DNA from: a virus
Reading direction: 5' to 3' (one strand)
Length of the DNA stretch: 64,000 bases
Virus record (IMG/VR): IMGVR_UViG_3300033145_000692
Location: 36,908 to 100,907 of that record
Made by a program: the position numbers and the translations under genes. Under the pieces are notes generated by a model. It ran no database searches. It saw nothing but the letters and a program-made list of their open reading frames with translations, and was not told where the DNA came from. Every line of letters starts with the position of its first letter. The stretch's first letter is position 1. Of this stretch, positions 16,170-25,294 are shown in pieces.

Positions 16170-16680
16170 CATCAGCATCCTACCATGCAAAACCCGTCTG
16201 GAAGGAGTCAAGGGTAGTGACATCATCTTCCTACTATGCCACTGCAAGGAACACCCTTCGTACAAGCAACGTGTAACTGATGACATCTGCAACAAATGTC
16301 ACCTCCGAGTAGGGACCGATCAACCTGAGGATCGAATCATGGTAAGCAAGCCTGAGCCGCCCAGGAAGGGGTCAGGAGAGCCTCCGACGATCACCCCTGA
16401 TGGAACACTCATCTACGTCCAGAGGGGCTGGCAGCCACCACCATGCCCGCCTGGATACCGGAGGCGGTCAAATAACCTGAAGACACCGGATGCCTGGGTT
16501 CTGGAGCCACTGAAGCCTCTATGCGACCACCTCAGACTGGTGATTGGTGAGCAAGGTGCTTGCCTATGTCGCCGCGTCGTACCGACCTGTGTTTACCAGG
16601 GACGATCGTTGAAGGTGACCTCTCAGACCTGCCAGACGTGCCAGACGTGTAAGGAGCCAGGGTATGTCAAGACCCCATAG
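16156..16680 (+). CDS. Cys-rich protein, family copy 1
   Basis: A GTG start at 16156 with GGAG upstream is preferred, overlapping the previous stop; an in-frame ATG at 16111 is deeper in that gene. The product has two parts. Residues about 9-50 carry a Cys/His-rich module (C..C.C..H..C..C). It is followed by TLIYVQRGWQPPPCPPGYRR and a second Cys cluster ending TCQTCQTCK. The central part is clearly paralogous to the next gene. Zinc binding is likely; the function is unknown. Confidence 0.6.
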   Translation: MTNSNISILPCKTRLEGVKGSDIIFLLCHCKEHPSYKQRVTDDICNKCHLRVGTDQPEDRIMVSKPEPPRKGSGEPPTITPDGTLIYVQRGWQPPPCPPGYRRRSNNLKTPDAWVLEPLKPLCDHLRLVIGEQGACLCRRVVPTCVYQGRSLKVTSQTCQTCQTCKEPGYVKTP

Positions 16681-16939
16681 AATGTCTGACGGGACACTTG
16701 TCTATATCAAGAAGGGGTGGGAGCCACCCGCAGTACCGGAAGGGTATCGCCGGAAATCGAACAACCTCAAGAGTCCAGATGCTTGGATTCTGATCCCTGT
16801 GCTGCCGCCATGTGAAACCAGGGAGTCGACGGAGGAGATGGGTAGATGTGGTGCTATCAAGATCATGTACCATTGCCGAGGTGCTAGGATTCACGATCTA
16901 ACAACTTGCCACAAATGCACAAGGAGAAAACATGAGTAA
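16664..16939 (+). CDS. Cys-rich protein, family copy 2
   Basis: The 91-residue product repeats the core of its upstream neighbour: TLVYIKKGWEPPAVPEGYRR then SNNLKSPDAWIL. It ends in a Cys module (CETR...CGAI...CRGA...CHKC). AAGGAG lies 7 bases before ATG 16664. Tandem duplication of a small metal-binding protein is the simplest explanation. Confidence 0.65.
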   Translation: MSRPHRMSDGTLVYIKKGWEPPAVPEGYRRKSNNLKSPDAWILIPVLPPCETRESTEEMGRCGAIKIMYHCRGARIHDLTTCHKCTRRKHE

Positions 16940-17444
16940 TTGCAAAGACTGTCCCGACACACAGATCACCTTTGGGAAGAATCGAACTGTCGAGACCAAC
17001 CATCCTCTCTTCAGGGTCTTTTGCGTGGGTGGGGATGGACTTCCATCATTTGGCGAGTTGAGACTTTCAATACCAGTAGGGTATGATCGAGTTGAGATCG
17101 ACTCAGAAGGTGTGATAGTATACAAAAAAGAAGACCTCGACGACTGGGAGTCGCCAAGGTCCATTGATGGTTTTGAACGTGACTCAGAAAACCCCCATGT
17201 CTTCAGACCTCTATGGGTACCCTGTAAGTCACGGCTGTATAGTGTCATTGTCAGAGAAAAATGTCAGTGTGTTGATGTACTCGCCGAATGTATGCACAAC
17301 CTACCCGAAAAAGAAGTCGATCGGTTTGTCGAGTATGAAGACTGTGAAAAGTGCCCATACCTCCGACCATACCAGAGGTCAAAGCCTGTGAAGAAGACTG
17401 TTAGCAGTCTTCGGGTTCCAAATCTTCCCCGTAGTGCCATGTGA
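16932..17444 (+). CDS. Cys-rich protein, family copy 3
   Basis: The 170-residue product shares the layout of the two previous proteins: a beta-rich centre (LSIPVGYDRVEIDSEGVIVY) and a C-terminal Cys module (PCKSRLY...CQCVDVLAEC...DCEKCPY). An extra CKDCPD sits at the N-terminus. It starts at ATG 16932 after AGGAG. Its last 44 bases overlap the convergent SprT-like gene on the other strand. Confidence 0.65.
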   Translation: MSNCKDCPDTQITFGKNRTVETNHPLFRVFCVGGDGLPSFGELRLSIPVGYDRVEIDSEGVIVYKKEDLDDWESPRSIDGFERDSENPHVFRPLWVPCKSRLYSVIVREKCQCVDVLAECMHNLPEKEVDRFVEYEDCEKCPYLRPYQRSKPVKKTVSSLRVPNLPRSAM

Positions 17445-17727
17445 GATATGTGCGATACAGTCTGGCATAAGCCAAACCCCATTCGGCTCCATGGTCATCA
17501 ACATCGTTACCGTGCCAAGTCAGAGCGTGAGCCCATTCATGTAGGAGAGTATCGAGTCGAAGGTTGAAGCACTGCTTCTTCTGGATTCTGATCTCGAAAC
17601 CGTGATTGACGTATTCGCACTCACCTTGCATTTTAATATCCAACTGACGCACCCGTACTTTTCTCAACGGGTACTCACGCCTTAACCAACACAGGATTTT
17701 TCTCCATTTGGTTTTCTTCGTAAGCAT
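17401..17727 (-). CDS. SprT-like zinc metalloprotein
   Basis: The 108-residue product carries LLHEWAHALTWHG (His63, Glu64, His67) and a likely third ligand His79 in DHGAEWG, the HExxH layout of SprT/Spartan-type and similar gluzincin proteins. GGGGA precedes ATG 17727. It is the last gene of the leftward late block and overlaps tail-to-tail with the rightward Cys-rich gene. A second, larger SprT-like protein is at 61739-62347. Confidence 0.75.
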   Translation of the reverse strand: MLTKKTKWRKILCWLRREYPLRKVRVRQLDIKMQGECEYVNHGFEIRIQKKQCFNLRLDTLLHEWAHALTWHGNDVDDHGAEWGLAYARLYRTYLTWHYGEDLEPEDC

Positions 17728-17742
17728 GATCAGTCCCCTATG

Positions 17743-17778
17743 ACACCCACCTTGGCTCCGTGCCAGGGTGGGTGTTTT
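17743..17778 (+). terminator. rho-independent terminator
   Basis: A 14-bp stem (ACACCCACCTTGGC pairing with GCCAGGGTGGGTGT, one G-T pair) with loop TCCGT is followed on the plus strand by TTTTC. It would stop the rightward operon only after that transcript has crossed the SprT-like gene in antisense. The minus-strand side has no T-run. Confidence 0.75.
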
Positions 17779-17790
17779 CATTTGGTCAGG

Positions 17791-20580
17791 TTACTCATTA
17801 AGAAAGGCAGTTCCAGCACCCATCTTCTCACCTTCGGAATCATACTGGAAGTCGAAGACCTTACCGTCTTCCTCCTCACTATTACCCCATTTAGCGATGT
17901 CACAATCGACTATCAACTTTTCATCATCATCAACCTTCTTGAAGAAGGTTATCAATGGGGCTGACTCCTCAGTTTCACTATCTCTGATCATTGTTGTTCG
18001 GAGGTCAATCTTAAAAACTCCATCAATCGTTGGAATGTCTGAAATGTATTGATCCTCAAGATACCCCGTTCTGAGATCAGGATTGGGATTAGCCTGGGTA
18101 GACAACTCGGCATAGGTGTCTGAGAAGACCACCGCCTGTGCTGCAAAGTCGGCATCAGTTGGAGAGGAGTCTCCCCAGTCAGCGTGACCTATAAAGATAA
18201 CGTTAGGACCACCAACCCATACGACACCATCACCCCAGTTGTCTAGGTCTATAACCCCAATCGGAAGGGCACCATGGGCACCAGCACCAATACCATCGCC
18301 ACCGGCGTACCCTTGTTCCTCCTCCCAGTCTGTCGGAAACTTATCCCCTGTCGACAAAGCCGATGGCCAGAAGTGGAGGTACTCCACCATAGTCCCTGAC
18401 TTGACAGGTGTTAGACAGGTGAAGTCGATCGTATTATCAACCGAGTTGTAACTGGCTGATTCAACAATCGCTTTGATGGAACCTGTTGCAATGTGTTCAC
18501 CACTGAAGTCCAAGGTGATGGTGTCAAACGTTTCCAGGTTAAGCTTATTTAGATAGGACTTGAAACTGACCTTCTTCCATGTATTGGACTTCCGTATCAG
18601 CCAAAACGTCGCCGCCTTCAAGACGATGTCCGGTTGACTGAAACAGTAGAAATCGAACTCCTCAGTCTGGGTTCCATACTTCTTCACATTGTGGCGAAGG
18701 ATGATCTTCTGTTCTTCATTTTCAGCCCAACTCACTCTCCATTTGATAACCATTTTGGTTACCAAATCTTCAGTTGGAGTCAACTCTATTTGAAGACCTT
18801 CCCCGGCATCTACATCACTGTCTGTGATGGTGTTGTCACTGGTGGGGTCCTCTGGGAGGTACTTAATGTAGAATGTCCCATTGGACAGCCACAATGCACA
18901 CCTCGCCTGGAAAGCAATATCCTGAAGAACATCAAGGGTGTTCTTCCGATCGAGGATCGGAAAATTCATCGGGAAGAGATCAAGCTTGGTCCGAATCGCC
19001 GTGAAACTCGTTGAGTCGAATGACAAGTCGGTGAAATTGTTGATGATGTATTCGAGGATATCGACCGTGTGTGGACCTACATCCGACTCGAACGTAACGT
19101 ACAGATCATCTTCCCAACCCTGGTCGGGGATGCTGCTCAAAAGATTAGTCACAATGATCTGAACAGCCGTGATAGGTCCATAATTCACCGTCTCAACCCG
19201 ATAGAGTTCGGATGGTAGGTTCACGAGCTTCCTATCACTCTTGAACTTCTTGTAGGCTTTTACTGACAGCACTGTCCCAGAGATAGTACTGGCGACATAC
19301 GTGAACTCTTCATCATCATAGAGACTGACCTGCGTCCCAGCTTCTTCCCAATGGTGTTGTAGAATATGCTCAGGTTTTGTTGTCTTGTTCTCAGGTGTTT
19401 CCAACTCTGTGATGGTCATTTGACTGCGGACTGATCTGCCCCATGAGGTAAAGCATGGTAGATCAGTCTCAAGCCAGAGATTCTCTGGACCTATCTTCGG
19501 AGTGCATTTTACATGATAGGCAGCTTCCAATCGTTCGTATTCCTGGCTGATCACCAGAGCCTTCTCTTCGTTCTCCTCATGGAGACGATCGGTAACATGA
19601 AAGTTCACACCATCGAAGTACCCAGAAAAAATACCTGAGCCTATCCGAAGTTTGAGACCGATACCCTGTTGAAAATCCTCACCACCTAAGATACGCACAG
19701 GATTGCAACCCAGTGCGTCTCCACCTGCCTGGTCAATAGCCTGTTGGACTGTCAACTCCCTTTGAAGTTGTTGACACTCCTCTGCCAACACCTTCCGATA
19801 AAGATCATAACCTATCTGCGAGTATAAATCATTAGATTGCTGTTCAAGACTTTCGGCTTGGCCCACCTCGCCGCACTGAAGCATACCATCTGCTGCCCTA
19901 TTTAGATGATTCACTTGGAACATCTGTTTAGCGACATTCAAATCCACCTGGGAACCATTACCACCAAGTGGGGAATTCAAGTGGGCATCTTCCCCACTGA
20001 TGATCCCGATCCCACATTGTGTTGTACCAGTGAGTGCCCTATTAAATTGGAGGCAGGGTGAATCTTGTACTGTCCCAAAGATCATTGGCCAAGTTTTTCC
20101 AATCAAATCCTTCGGAATCCAATCGAAATCACCTTCTTCCGTTGAGAAACCTATCTCCTTGTCTTCAAGTTGCGAGATGACTGTGAAGGAGACGCTTCGG
20201 TCTCTCTCACTCCAAGTGATGGGCGAACTGATTTTACCTGCGAAAACGAGGAACTTGTCATCAGTTCCCAACCCTTCAAACCACTGATATACCCTGGCGC
20301 TCCTTTTGTGAATGTCATAGGTGTCGAGGATTGTTTTGATGGTGCCATCTGTGTCATCCAGTACAAGTGATATTTCTTGGGACGAGTTATTCTCACTGAC
20401 ATTGATCACATTGTCCAAGTCACTGACCTCAAGAATCCTGCCAGGAATACTTCCTACATCCCGGTCGGCATACTGAGACCCTTGTGTATCTTGCACCCAG
20501 TCTATTTCTATGATTGTCACAGGCTCGTTCCCGAGCTTGGTAGCGATTTTCGCTAGGGCATTTGCAGACAGATTTCTCAT
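17791..20580 (-). CDS. large tail-tip / tail hub-like protein
   Basis: The 929-residue protein lies at the distal end of the tail block. Its N-terminal 180 residues are beta-rich (SQEISLVLDDTDGTIKTILD, VFAGKISSPITWSERDR). A middle segment DVLQDIAFQARCALWLSNGT resembles the hub domain of tail-tip proteins. The C-terminus is Gly/Asp-rich. Position and features suggest the tail tip protein that joins tube, fibres and host receptor. It overlaps the upstream gene by ATGA. No peptidase or glycosidase motif is evident. Confidence 0.65.
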   Translation of the reverse strand: MRNLSANALAKIATKLGNEPVTIIEIDWVQDTQGSQYADRDVGSIPGRILEVSDLDNVINVSENNSSQEISLVLDDTDGTIKTILDTYDIHKRSARVYQWFEGLGTDDKFLVFAGKISSPITWSERDRSVSFTVISQLEDKEIGFSTEEGDFDWIPKDLIGKTWPMIFGTVQDSPCLQFNRALTGTTQCGIGIISGEDAHLNSPLGGNGSQVDLNVAKQMFQVNHLNRAADGMLQCGEVGQAESLEQQSNDLYSQIGYDLYRKVLAEECQQLQRELTVQQAIDQAGGDALGCNPVRILGGEDFQQGIGLKLRIGSGIFSGYFDGVNFHVTDRLHEENEEKALVISQEYERLEAAYHVKCTPKIGPENLWLETDLPCFTSWGRSVRSQMTITELETPENKTTKPEHILQHHWEEAGTQVSLYDDEEFTYVASTISGTVLSVKAYKKFKSDRKLVNLPSELYRVETVNYGPITAVQIIVTNLLSSIPDQGWEDDLYVTFESDVGPHTVDILEYIINNFTDLSFDSTSFTAIRTKLDLFPMNFPILDRKNTLDVLQDIAFQARCALWLSNGTFYIKYLPEDPTSDNTITDSDVDAGEGLQIELTPTEDLVTKMVIKWRVSWAENEEQKIILRHNVKKYGTQTEEFDFYCFSQPDIVLKAATFWLIRKSNTWKKVSFKSYLNKLNLETFDTITLDFSGEHIATGSIKAIVESASYNSVDNTIDFTCLTPVKSGTMVEYLHFWPSALSTGDKFPTDWEEEQGYAGGDGIGAGAHGALPIGVIDLDNWGDGVVWVGGPNVIFIGHADWGDSSPTDADFAAQAVVFSDTYAELSTQANPNPDLRTGYLEDQYISDIPTIDGVFKIDLRTTMIRDSETEESAPLITFFKKVDDDEKLIVDCDIAKWGNSEEEDGKVFDFQYDSEGEKMGAGTAFLNE

Positions 20581-20972
20581 ATCTCATCTCCCTCAAACTC
20601 AATAGTGATCACCTGTGACTCTCCGCGAGGCATAGGTGAAATTGCCGGGGCTGCCCGGCTTGGTGTGTCAAACTCAAATGGATTATTCACCAGGTGTCCA
20701 ATCCACACACGATCATTGTGGTCCGTTACCTTAATCGTTGAAGCAAAGTAGGATTGGATGAAAGCTCGGACTTCCAAACCTTTGTTCCGAGTCAACTTGA
20801 AAGTCCACTGGAGCTTCTTACCCTGCTTCCTTTTAACGTAAGTGTACAACGTGCCGTCCATGGCTCTCTTGGCTGACAAGTCAACCCTGAGTGACTCACT
20901 GTCACCAAAGATTGGGTTGGGTAGGATCGAACTGGTCTGTAACTGTGGGAACGGAGCTTGAAAATAGAACAT
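20577..20972 (-). CDS. tail protein (distal-tail-like), 131 aa
   Basis: The product starts MFYFQAPFPQLQTSSILPNP; GGAGGC precedes the ATG. The pattern LQWTFKLTRNKGLEVRAFIQ then TDHNDRVWIGHLVNNPFEF also occurs in the C-terminal half of the 575-residue protein at 25295 (TLVLTFSGLLRVEAYELQTF...DWEHRYWRGVI). The two therefore share a tail domain. A distal tail or tip adaptor role fits. Confidence 0.65.
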   Translation of the reverse strand: MFYFQAPFPQLQTSSILPNPIFGDSESLRVDLSAKRAMDGTLYTYVKRKQGKKLQWTFKLTRNKGLEVRAFIQSYFASTIKVTDHNDRVWIGHLVNNPFEFDTPSRAAPAISPMPRGESQVITIEFEGDEI

Positions 20973-21017
20973 AGGCTACGCCTCCGTAAATTTGTGGAAT
21001 AATTCCTTAATCCTAGC

Positions 21018-21071
21018 GATACACACCCAACAATTTGGTCCATACACATTGATGATTGTCGGGTGTGTATC
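21018..21071. repeat. large intergenic hairpin
   Basis: GATACACACCC and GGGTGTGTATC pair, extended after one mismatch by ACAAT/ATTGT, around a 20-base loop. It lies between two tail genes. No T-run follows on the minus strand, so RNA processing or differential expression is more likely than termination. Confidence 0.7.
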
Positions 21072-21098
21072 ATCTAGATTATTTAGGATGCTTTTCCT

Positions 21099-21368
21099 TT
21101 AGCCAACAAATTCTTCACGTGGAATCTGAGTCGTCGCTGCCTTGGACGCCTCCGAGGTCTCCCAGAGGTATACTTCGTTGTTAAGCCACCGGGCAATTAC
21201 CTTCTTAGCCCACACGCTAGGAGCAAATTTCGCAATCATTGGATGCCCTTCTTCTAGGGGGTCTCCATCCCACTCTGGGTCTAAGATCTGTGGGCATGGG
21301 TACTTTCCATTAAGAGCAACAACAAAACGGACTGCTTTTTCGTCGGGGATATTCAACGGGATAATCAT
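21099..21368 (-). CDS. hypothetical tail-region protein, 89 aa
   Basis: It starts MIIPLNIPDEKAVRFVVALN with AAGGAG before the ATG and ends just past the large hairpin. No domain is recognised. It sits between the long tail fibre and the tail-tip genes, so a small virion or assembly role is likely. Confidence 0.6.
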   Translation of the reverse strand: MIIPLNIPDEKAVRFVVALNGKYPCPQILDPEWDGDPLEEGHPMIAKFAPSVWAKKVIARWLNNEVYLWETSEASKAATTQIPREEFVG

Positions 21369-21398
21369 TTTGTCTCCTTGTGGTAGAATTACAGTGCG

Positions 21399-21518
21399 CT
21401 AAAATCGGCCGGCGTTACGGATCGTGAGTTTATCCAGGTAGTCAGCCCACGCGGCGCTATTGGAACCAGACGCAACAAGAAGCTGGTTGTCAGCAGTGGG
21501 GTCGCCATAATCGTTCAT
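21399..21518 (-). CDS. 39-aa peptide in tail region
   Basis: ATG 21518 has GGAG 7 bases upstream, and 39 codons follow (MNDYGDPTADNQLLVASGSN...). The repeat-like style NQLLVASGSNSAAW resembles the N-termini of fibre proteins. It may be a stub of a fibre gene or a real small protein. Confidence 0.5.
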   Translation of the reverse strand: MNDYGDPTADNQLLVASGSNSAAWADYLDKLTIRNAGRF

Positions 21519-21583
21519 AACTTTTCTCCTTCAAAGGGGTGTACCCTGAAGATCAGGGAGAAATTGTAAATAAGCCAGATCCC

Positions 21584-24184
21584 TTATTTGACCGTTTCTT
21601 GCCGGCTGCCAAGGGTGTCAATTTGGTAATGGACTCCGATCATCTCAACAAAGGGATCGTTGGCTGGTTCTGTCCCAGTACCTGTGATCCTCTTCACACG
21701 AATTTTCAAAAGGGCTCCTATTTTGTAGTTTGTCCCTGTGATTGCCCCAACAGTGAGGCGGTGATGCATCTTATCCGCCTCTGAAGCAATAATATCCTCT
21801 TCGTCAGATAAATTGGCCTCGGCCGCCATCACCTCAGCCCCATCACCGATCGAATAGAATACTTGGTATTTCACCTTCCGTGCTGTCCCGTCATTTGCGC
21901 CATCCGTTATGAAATGAACATGGACCTGGAGGTCAGTCCCCTCTTTCCAATCATGCAAAATTTCGGCGGTCGCTAGATCGGCATAGTCATCAATAGCAAA
22001 TGTGTACGAATTCAAATTCGTAGAATAAGAGTCCCAAGAAGGTGTATTTGATGCTGGGACTTTTGCCCCTGCAAGGGGTATGAATATGTCATTCCATACA
22101 ACTTCCGCGAGTTCAAGTGTCTTTTCCGTACCACAATCAAGAATGATATCAGACGGAGCAATAGCACCTGAATCTATGATGAAATCAGTTCCATCATAGT
22201 AGGCAAGAACATCTTTCCCTGCACCAAATACCAGATTCTGATTGTCAGCCGGAAGCCATACATGCCCACTGCTGTCGACCCAGATTCTTTCAACCCCATC
22301 GCCATCCGCAATGATGATGTTATTGGCTAGGTCGGCAGCCAGTCCAGCGACATTCGCGCCAATGATCGTGTTACTGTCACCGGTGGCAATGCTACGCCCG
22401 GTGTTATACCCAATCCCAGTGTTATTGCTACCGGTAGTCAGGTCGCGCAATGCGTACGACGCGATTCCAGTGTTGTAATTACCCTCGGTAAGCACTGGCA
22501 TCGTAAATGCACCAAGTCCGATATTGGATGATCCAAGAGTAACTGCATATAGTGCAGATTTTCCTATTGCAGTATTCGCATTAGCCAACGTACTCTTGAA
22601 CAGTGAGAGGTACCCGATGGCTACATTATTATCACCTTCGGTGTTAGATTTCAGGGCGTCCGATCCAATTGCTACATTCACTGACCCTGTAGTGTTATAG
22701 AACAGAGCTTGAACGCCAATTCCTACATTCCGTTCGCCCGACGTATTGTAATAGAGTGCTGCCTGACCAATCGCAAAGTTGCTCCAGCCTGTGGTGTTGA
22801 AATACAAAGCCGCTCTTCCAAATGCGGTATTCTGGTAACCAGTCGTGTTGCTGAAAAGCGATGTGTACCCAATACAGATGTTCTTGTAGCCCGTCGTGTT
22901 GTTATACAGCGAGTTCCGACCGAGTCCAACATTGTAGCTTCCAGACGTGTTGGTACGTCCAGCAGTCTCCCCAATATAGAGATTGGTGAGTCCGCCTGTT
23001 GAGCGGATATCAATTGTTCTTTCGGTATTGGCGTCTATGAGATAAAGCAACGGATCAGAGTTGGCTGTGATCTCCTTGGCTGACACCGAGTCGATCATTC
23101 CATCGAATGTTGAACCAGGGGTGAATGTAAGATCCAGGTTCGTAGTCGCTGTGGCCTTAAAGCTGATATAGTAGGTACCGTTACCTACTGTTTCACGTTC
23201 ACCTGTAAGACCACCAAGCGTGAGTGTGACCACACCAACTGTGCGGCTTGACATAACAAACTGAACGTGGTACGTTTCCCCATCTGTAACCGCAATTGAT
23301 TGAAGTAACGTGGGGATATTTCCAGTGGCGTGCAACGCTTTTCCGGAGGCGTCCCATGACCATCCGGTACCAGCAGTCCAGCTTGACAGGTCGGAAGCGA
23401 AATCACCGTTGGTGAGAAGTTCGGTTCCTAACACAGCATTATCATTACCGGAACCTTTAACATTCAACTGACCACCTGTTAGAGTTGCGGTTCCAACACC
23501 CATCTTGCCGGTCGTGGACAAGTCCTCATCATCGAAACTGATTGCGCCAGTGTCACTGGTGATGGTCACAGCCGTCAATTGATCAGCCGAGACTGTCCCG
23601 ATAGCACTTAGATTGCCTGAGGAATCCAGTTCCATTAACTCAGTCCAGGTGATTGTCGCAACCGCTGCTAGGGAAAAATTCCATGTGAAGGAATTCTGAT
23701 GGTATCCCATCGAGAACTTAAATCGTCTACCTAAGTCTGTTCGCACTGATTCCCATGTCTTAGTTACACGATCCCAATAGGCATTGTGAGTTAGGTATGT
23801 CTGGTAGTGGTAGTTATTATCCTTATCTCTGGAAGTACCCCCAAGAATTGAGAATCCACCGGCAGCACCCTCACCAATCCTTAAAATAGCATCTAAATCA
23901 CCAATTTGACAATCCCAGGTTGTATCAACACCAGAAGAGTTAATACTGATTGCGCCAGTGTCACTGGTGATCGCCGCGCCGTCAATCGTAATGTTGTCAA
24001 CAATGAGTGACGTGAGACCGGCTAGATCCGATGACCACACACCGTTCCCGCTTACATCGGCAACGAGAACATAATTCTCAGTGCCCCCGGTCGAAGGGAG
24101 ATTCCACCCACCAACATCAAGAGGCTCACCTGAAGCAAGCAGTTCGAGTTGACCGGCATTGATAGTTAGAGGTTTACGAGCCAT
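21584..24184 (-). CDS. long tail fibre with YadA-like 17-residue repeats
   Basis: The 866-residue protein begins MARKPLTINAGQLELLASG, a short head domain. The centre (about residues 400-600) is built of about eleven 17-residue repeats of the form TTGxxNxAIGxxALxxN, as in YadA-type adhesin heads and trimeric phage fibres. TSDTGAISI also recurs earlier. The C-terminal 180 residues form a globular end with no Peptidase S74 chaperone motif that I can see. It is probably a trimeric receptor-binding fibre. Confidence 0.8.
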   Translation of the reverse strand: MARKPLTINAGQLELLASGEPLDVGGWNLPSTGGTENYVLVADVSGNGVWSSDLAGLTSLIVDNITIDGAAITSDTGAISINSSGVDTTWDCQIGDLDAILRIGEGAAGGFSILGGTSRDKDNNYHYQTYLTHNAYWDRVTKTWESVRTDLGRRFKFSMGYHQNSFTWNFSLAAVATITWTELMELDSSGNLSAIGTVSADQLTAVTITSDTGAISFDDEDLSTTGKMGVGTATLTGGQLNVKGSGNDNAVLGTELLTNGDFASDLSSWTAGTGWSWDASGKALHATGNIPTLLQSIAVTDGETYHVQFVMSSRTVGVVTLTLGGLTGERETVGNGTYYISFKATATTNLDLTFTPGSTFDGMIDSVSAKEITANSDPLLYLIDANTERTIDIRSTGGLTNLYIGETAGRTNTSGSYNVGLGRNSLYNNTTGYKNICIGYTSLFSNTTGYQNTAFGRAALYFNTTGWSNFAIGQAALYYNTSGERNVGIGVQALFYNTTGSVNVAIGSDALKSNTEGDNNVAIGYLSLFKSTLANANTAIGKSALYAVTLGSSNIGLGAFTMPVLTEGNYNTGIASYALRDLTTGSNNTGIGYNTGRSIATGDSNTIIGANVAGLAADLANNIIIADGDGVERIWVDSSGHVWLPADNQNLVFGAGKDVLAYYDGTDFIIDSGAIAPSDIILDCGTEKTLELAEVVWNDIFIPLAGAKVPASNTPSWDSYSTNLNSYTFAIDDYADLATAEILHDWKEGTDLQVHVHFITDGANDGTARKVKYQVFYSIGDGAEVMAAEANLSDEEDIIASEADKMHHRLTVGAITGTNYKIGALLKIRVKRITGTGTEPANDPFVEMIGVHYQIDTLGSRQETVK

Positions 24185-24253
24185 GGTTCTCTCTCCCCAA
24201 ACGTATGTATTGAAACCTGCCCCTGACGCTCAGGAGCAGGTGTTGCTGACATT

Positions 24254-24306
24254 ACAACTTGATGATCTACAACTTGATGATCTACAACTTGATCTACAAC
24301 TTGATC
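24254..24306. repeat. 15-bp tandem repeats
   Basis: ACAACTTGATGATCT occurs at 24254 and 24269, then two shortened copies follow from 24284. The array straddles the stop codon of the 160-residue gene. It probably arose by slippage. Confidence 0.85.
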
Positions 24307-24776
24307 GGGTCCATGATCGAGATTTCCAGTTCGGTAGTGCTGAGAGCTTTACCAACCTGAACCGAATACTCACCACCGGCAGTCGGAGAGGTATCCGTGA
24401 TGCGACCGGCTGTCGCAGCACTCAGGTAGTACACAGAGCCAGTCGTGAGACCACCTGTATCACCTGTGACAGCGTCCCACTGACCTGTCGTCGCCGAGAG
24501 CACACCATCGGACTGAACCATCCCAGCAGTGGCTGCGGCGATGGAGGGGTCCTTCACCAAAGCGACCATATCCATGGTACCTGCCGCATTGGCTTGAGCC
24601 TTATCACAAGTGTCGGCTCCGTCAATATAGACAGCCTCACCAATGACAGCAGGGGAACCATTGTTATTGGTCAATTCAATCAGGTCTACTTCGGCGAGAT
24701 CGGCATCGACAGTGTCACCTGCTTGGAGGCGTTCAATCCTACCTGCCACCATCACAAGGGTTTTTCGTGTTGCCAT
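24294..24776 (-). CDS. virion accessory/decoration-like protein, copy A
   Basis: The 160-residue product is a clear paralogue of the next gene, with TTGQWDAVTGDTGGLTTGSV, YYLSAATAGRIT and a GKALSTTELEI ending. The same module forms the C-terminus of the 575-residue protein. The small all-beta fold with 'AVYID...A.A...' segments resembles proteins that decorate phage fibres or capsids. AAGGA precedes the ATG. Confidence 0.65.
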   Translation of the reverse strand: MATRKTLVMVAGRIERLQAGDTVDADLAEVDLIELTNNNGSPAVIGEAVYIDGADTCDKAQANAAGTMDMVALVKDPSIAAATAGMVQSDGVLSATTGQWDAVTGDTGGLTTGSVYYLSAATAGRITDTSPTAGGEYSVQVGKALSTTELEISIMDPIKL

Positions 24777-24793
24777 AGGGCATTCCTTTATGG

Positions 24794-25282
24794 TTAGAGT
24801 TTGACCGCATTCAGAATGGTGATTTCCATGTCCGTGGTACTGACAGCCTTACCAACGCGGATAACAAACTCACCATCGCCTGTTGGGGCTGTTTGTGTCA
24901 GATTTCCGGCGGTGGTCTCATCCAGGTAATAGACAGCACCGGCCGTTAGACCACCTGTCTCGCCAGTAACGGCATCCCACTGCCCGGTGGTAGCCGTCAG
25001 GACACCATCGGTCTGGATATTACCGCTGGATTGGTAGACAATTGAAGTCACTGCAACCAGTCCTAGAACCTCAACTGTTCCCACAGCATCAGCTTTTGCA
25101 TTGTCAACCTTACCAGCAGACTTTACATAGACAGGGGCGCCAATAACGATGGCAGCCGCACCGGTATCGTTTTCCAACGATACAACATCAACTTCGCCGG
25201 TGACAGCAGAGTCGAGCACATCACCCGATTGAATCTGTTGGATCTGACCATCGACGATAACAAGTGGTTTTCTCAATGCCAT
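24794..25282 (-). CDS. virion accessory/decoration-like protein, copy B
   Basis: The 162-residue product matches copy A along its length (TTGQWDAVTGETGGLTAGAV, YYLDETTAGNLT, GKAVSTTDMEI). It carries DAVTG and PVYVKSAGKVDNAKADAVG segments typical of small beta-barrel phage proteins. Three adjacent copies of this module point to repeated duplication. Confidence 0.65.
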   Translation of the reverse strand: MALRKPLVIVDGQIQQIQSGDVLDSAVTGEVDVVSLENDTGAAAIVIGAPVYVKSAGKVDNAKADAVGTVEVLGLVAVTSIVYQSSGNIQTDGVLTATTGQWDAVTGETGGLTAGAVYYLDETTAGNLTQTAPTGDGEFVIRVGKAVSTTDMEITILNAVKL

Positions 25283-25294
25283 TTTATGGTTCCT

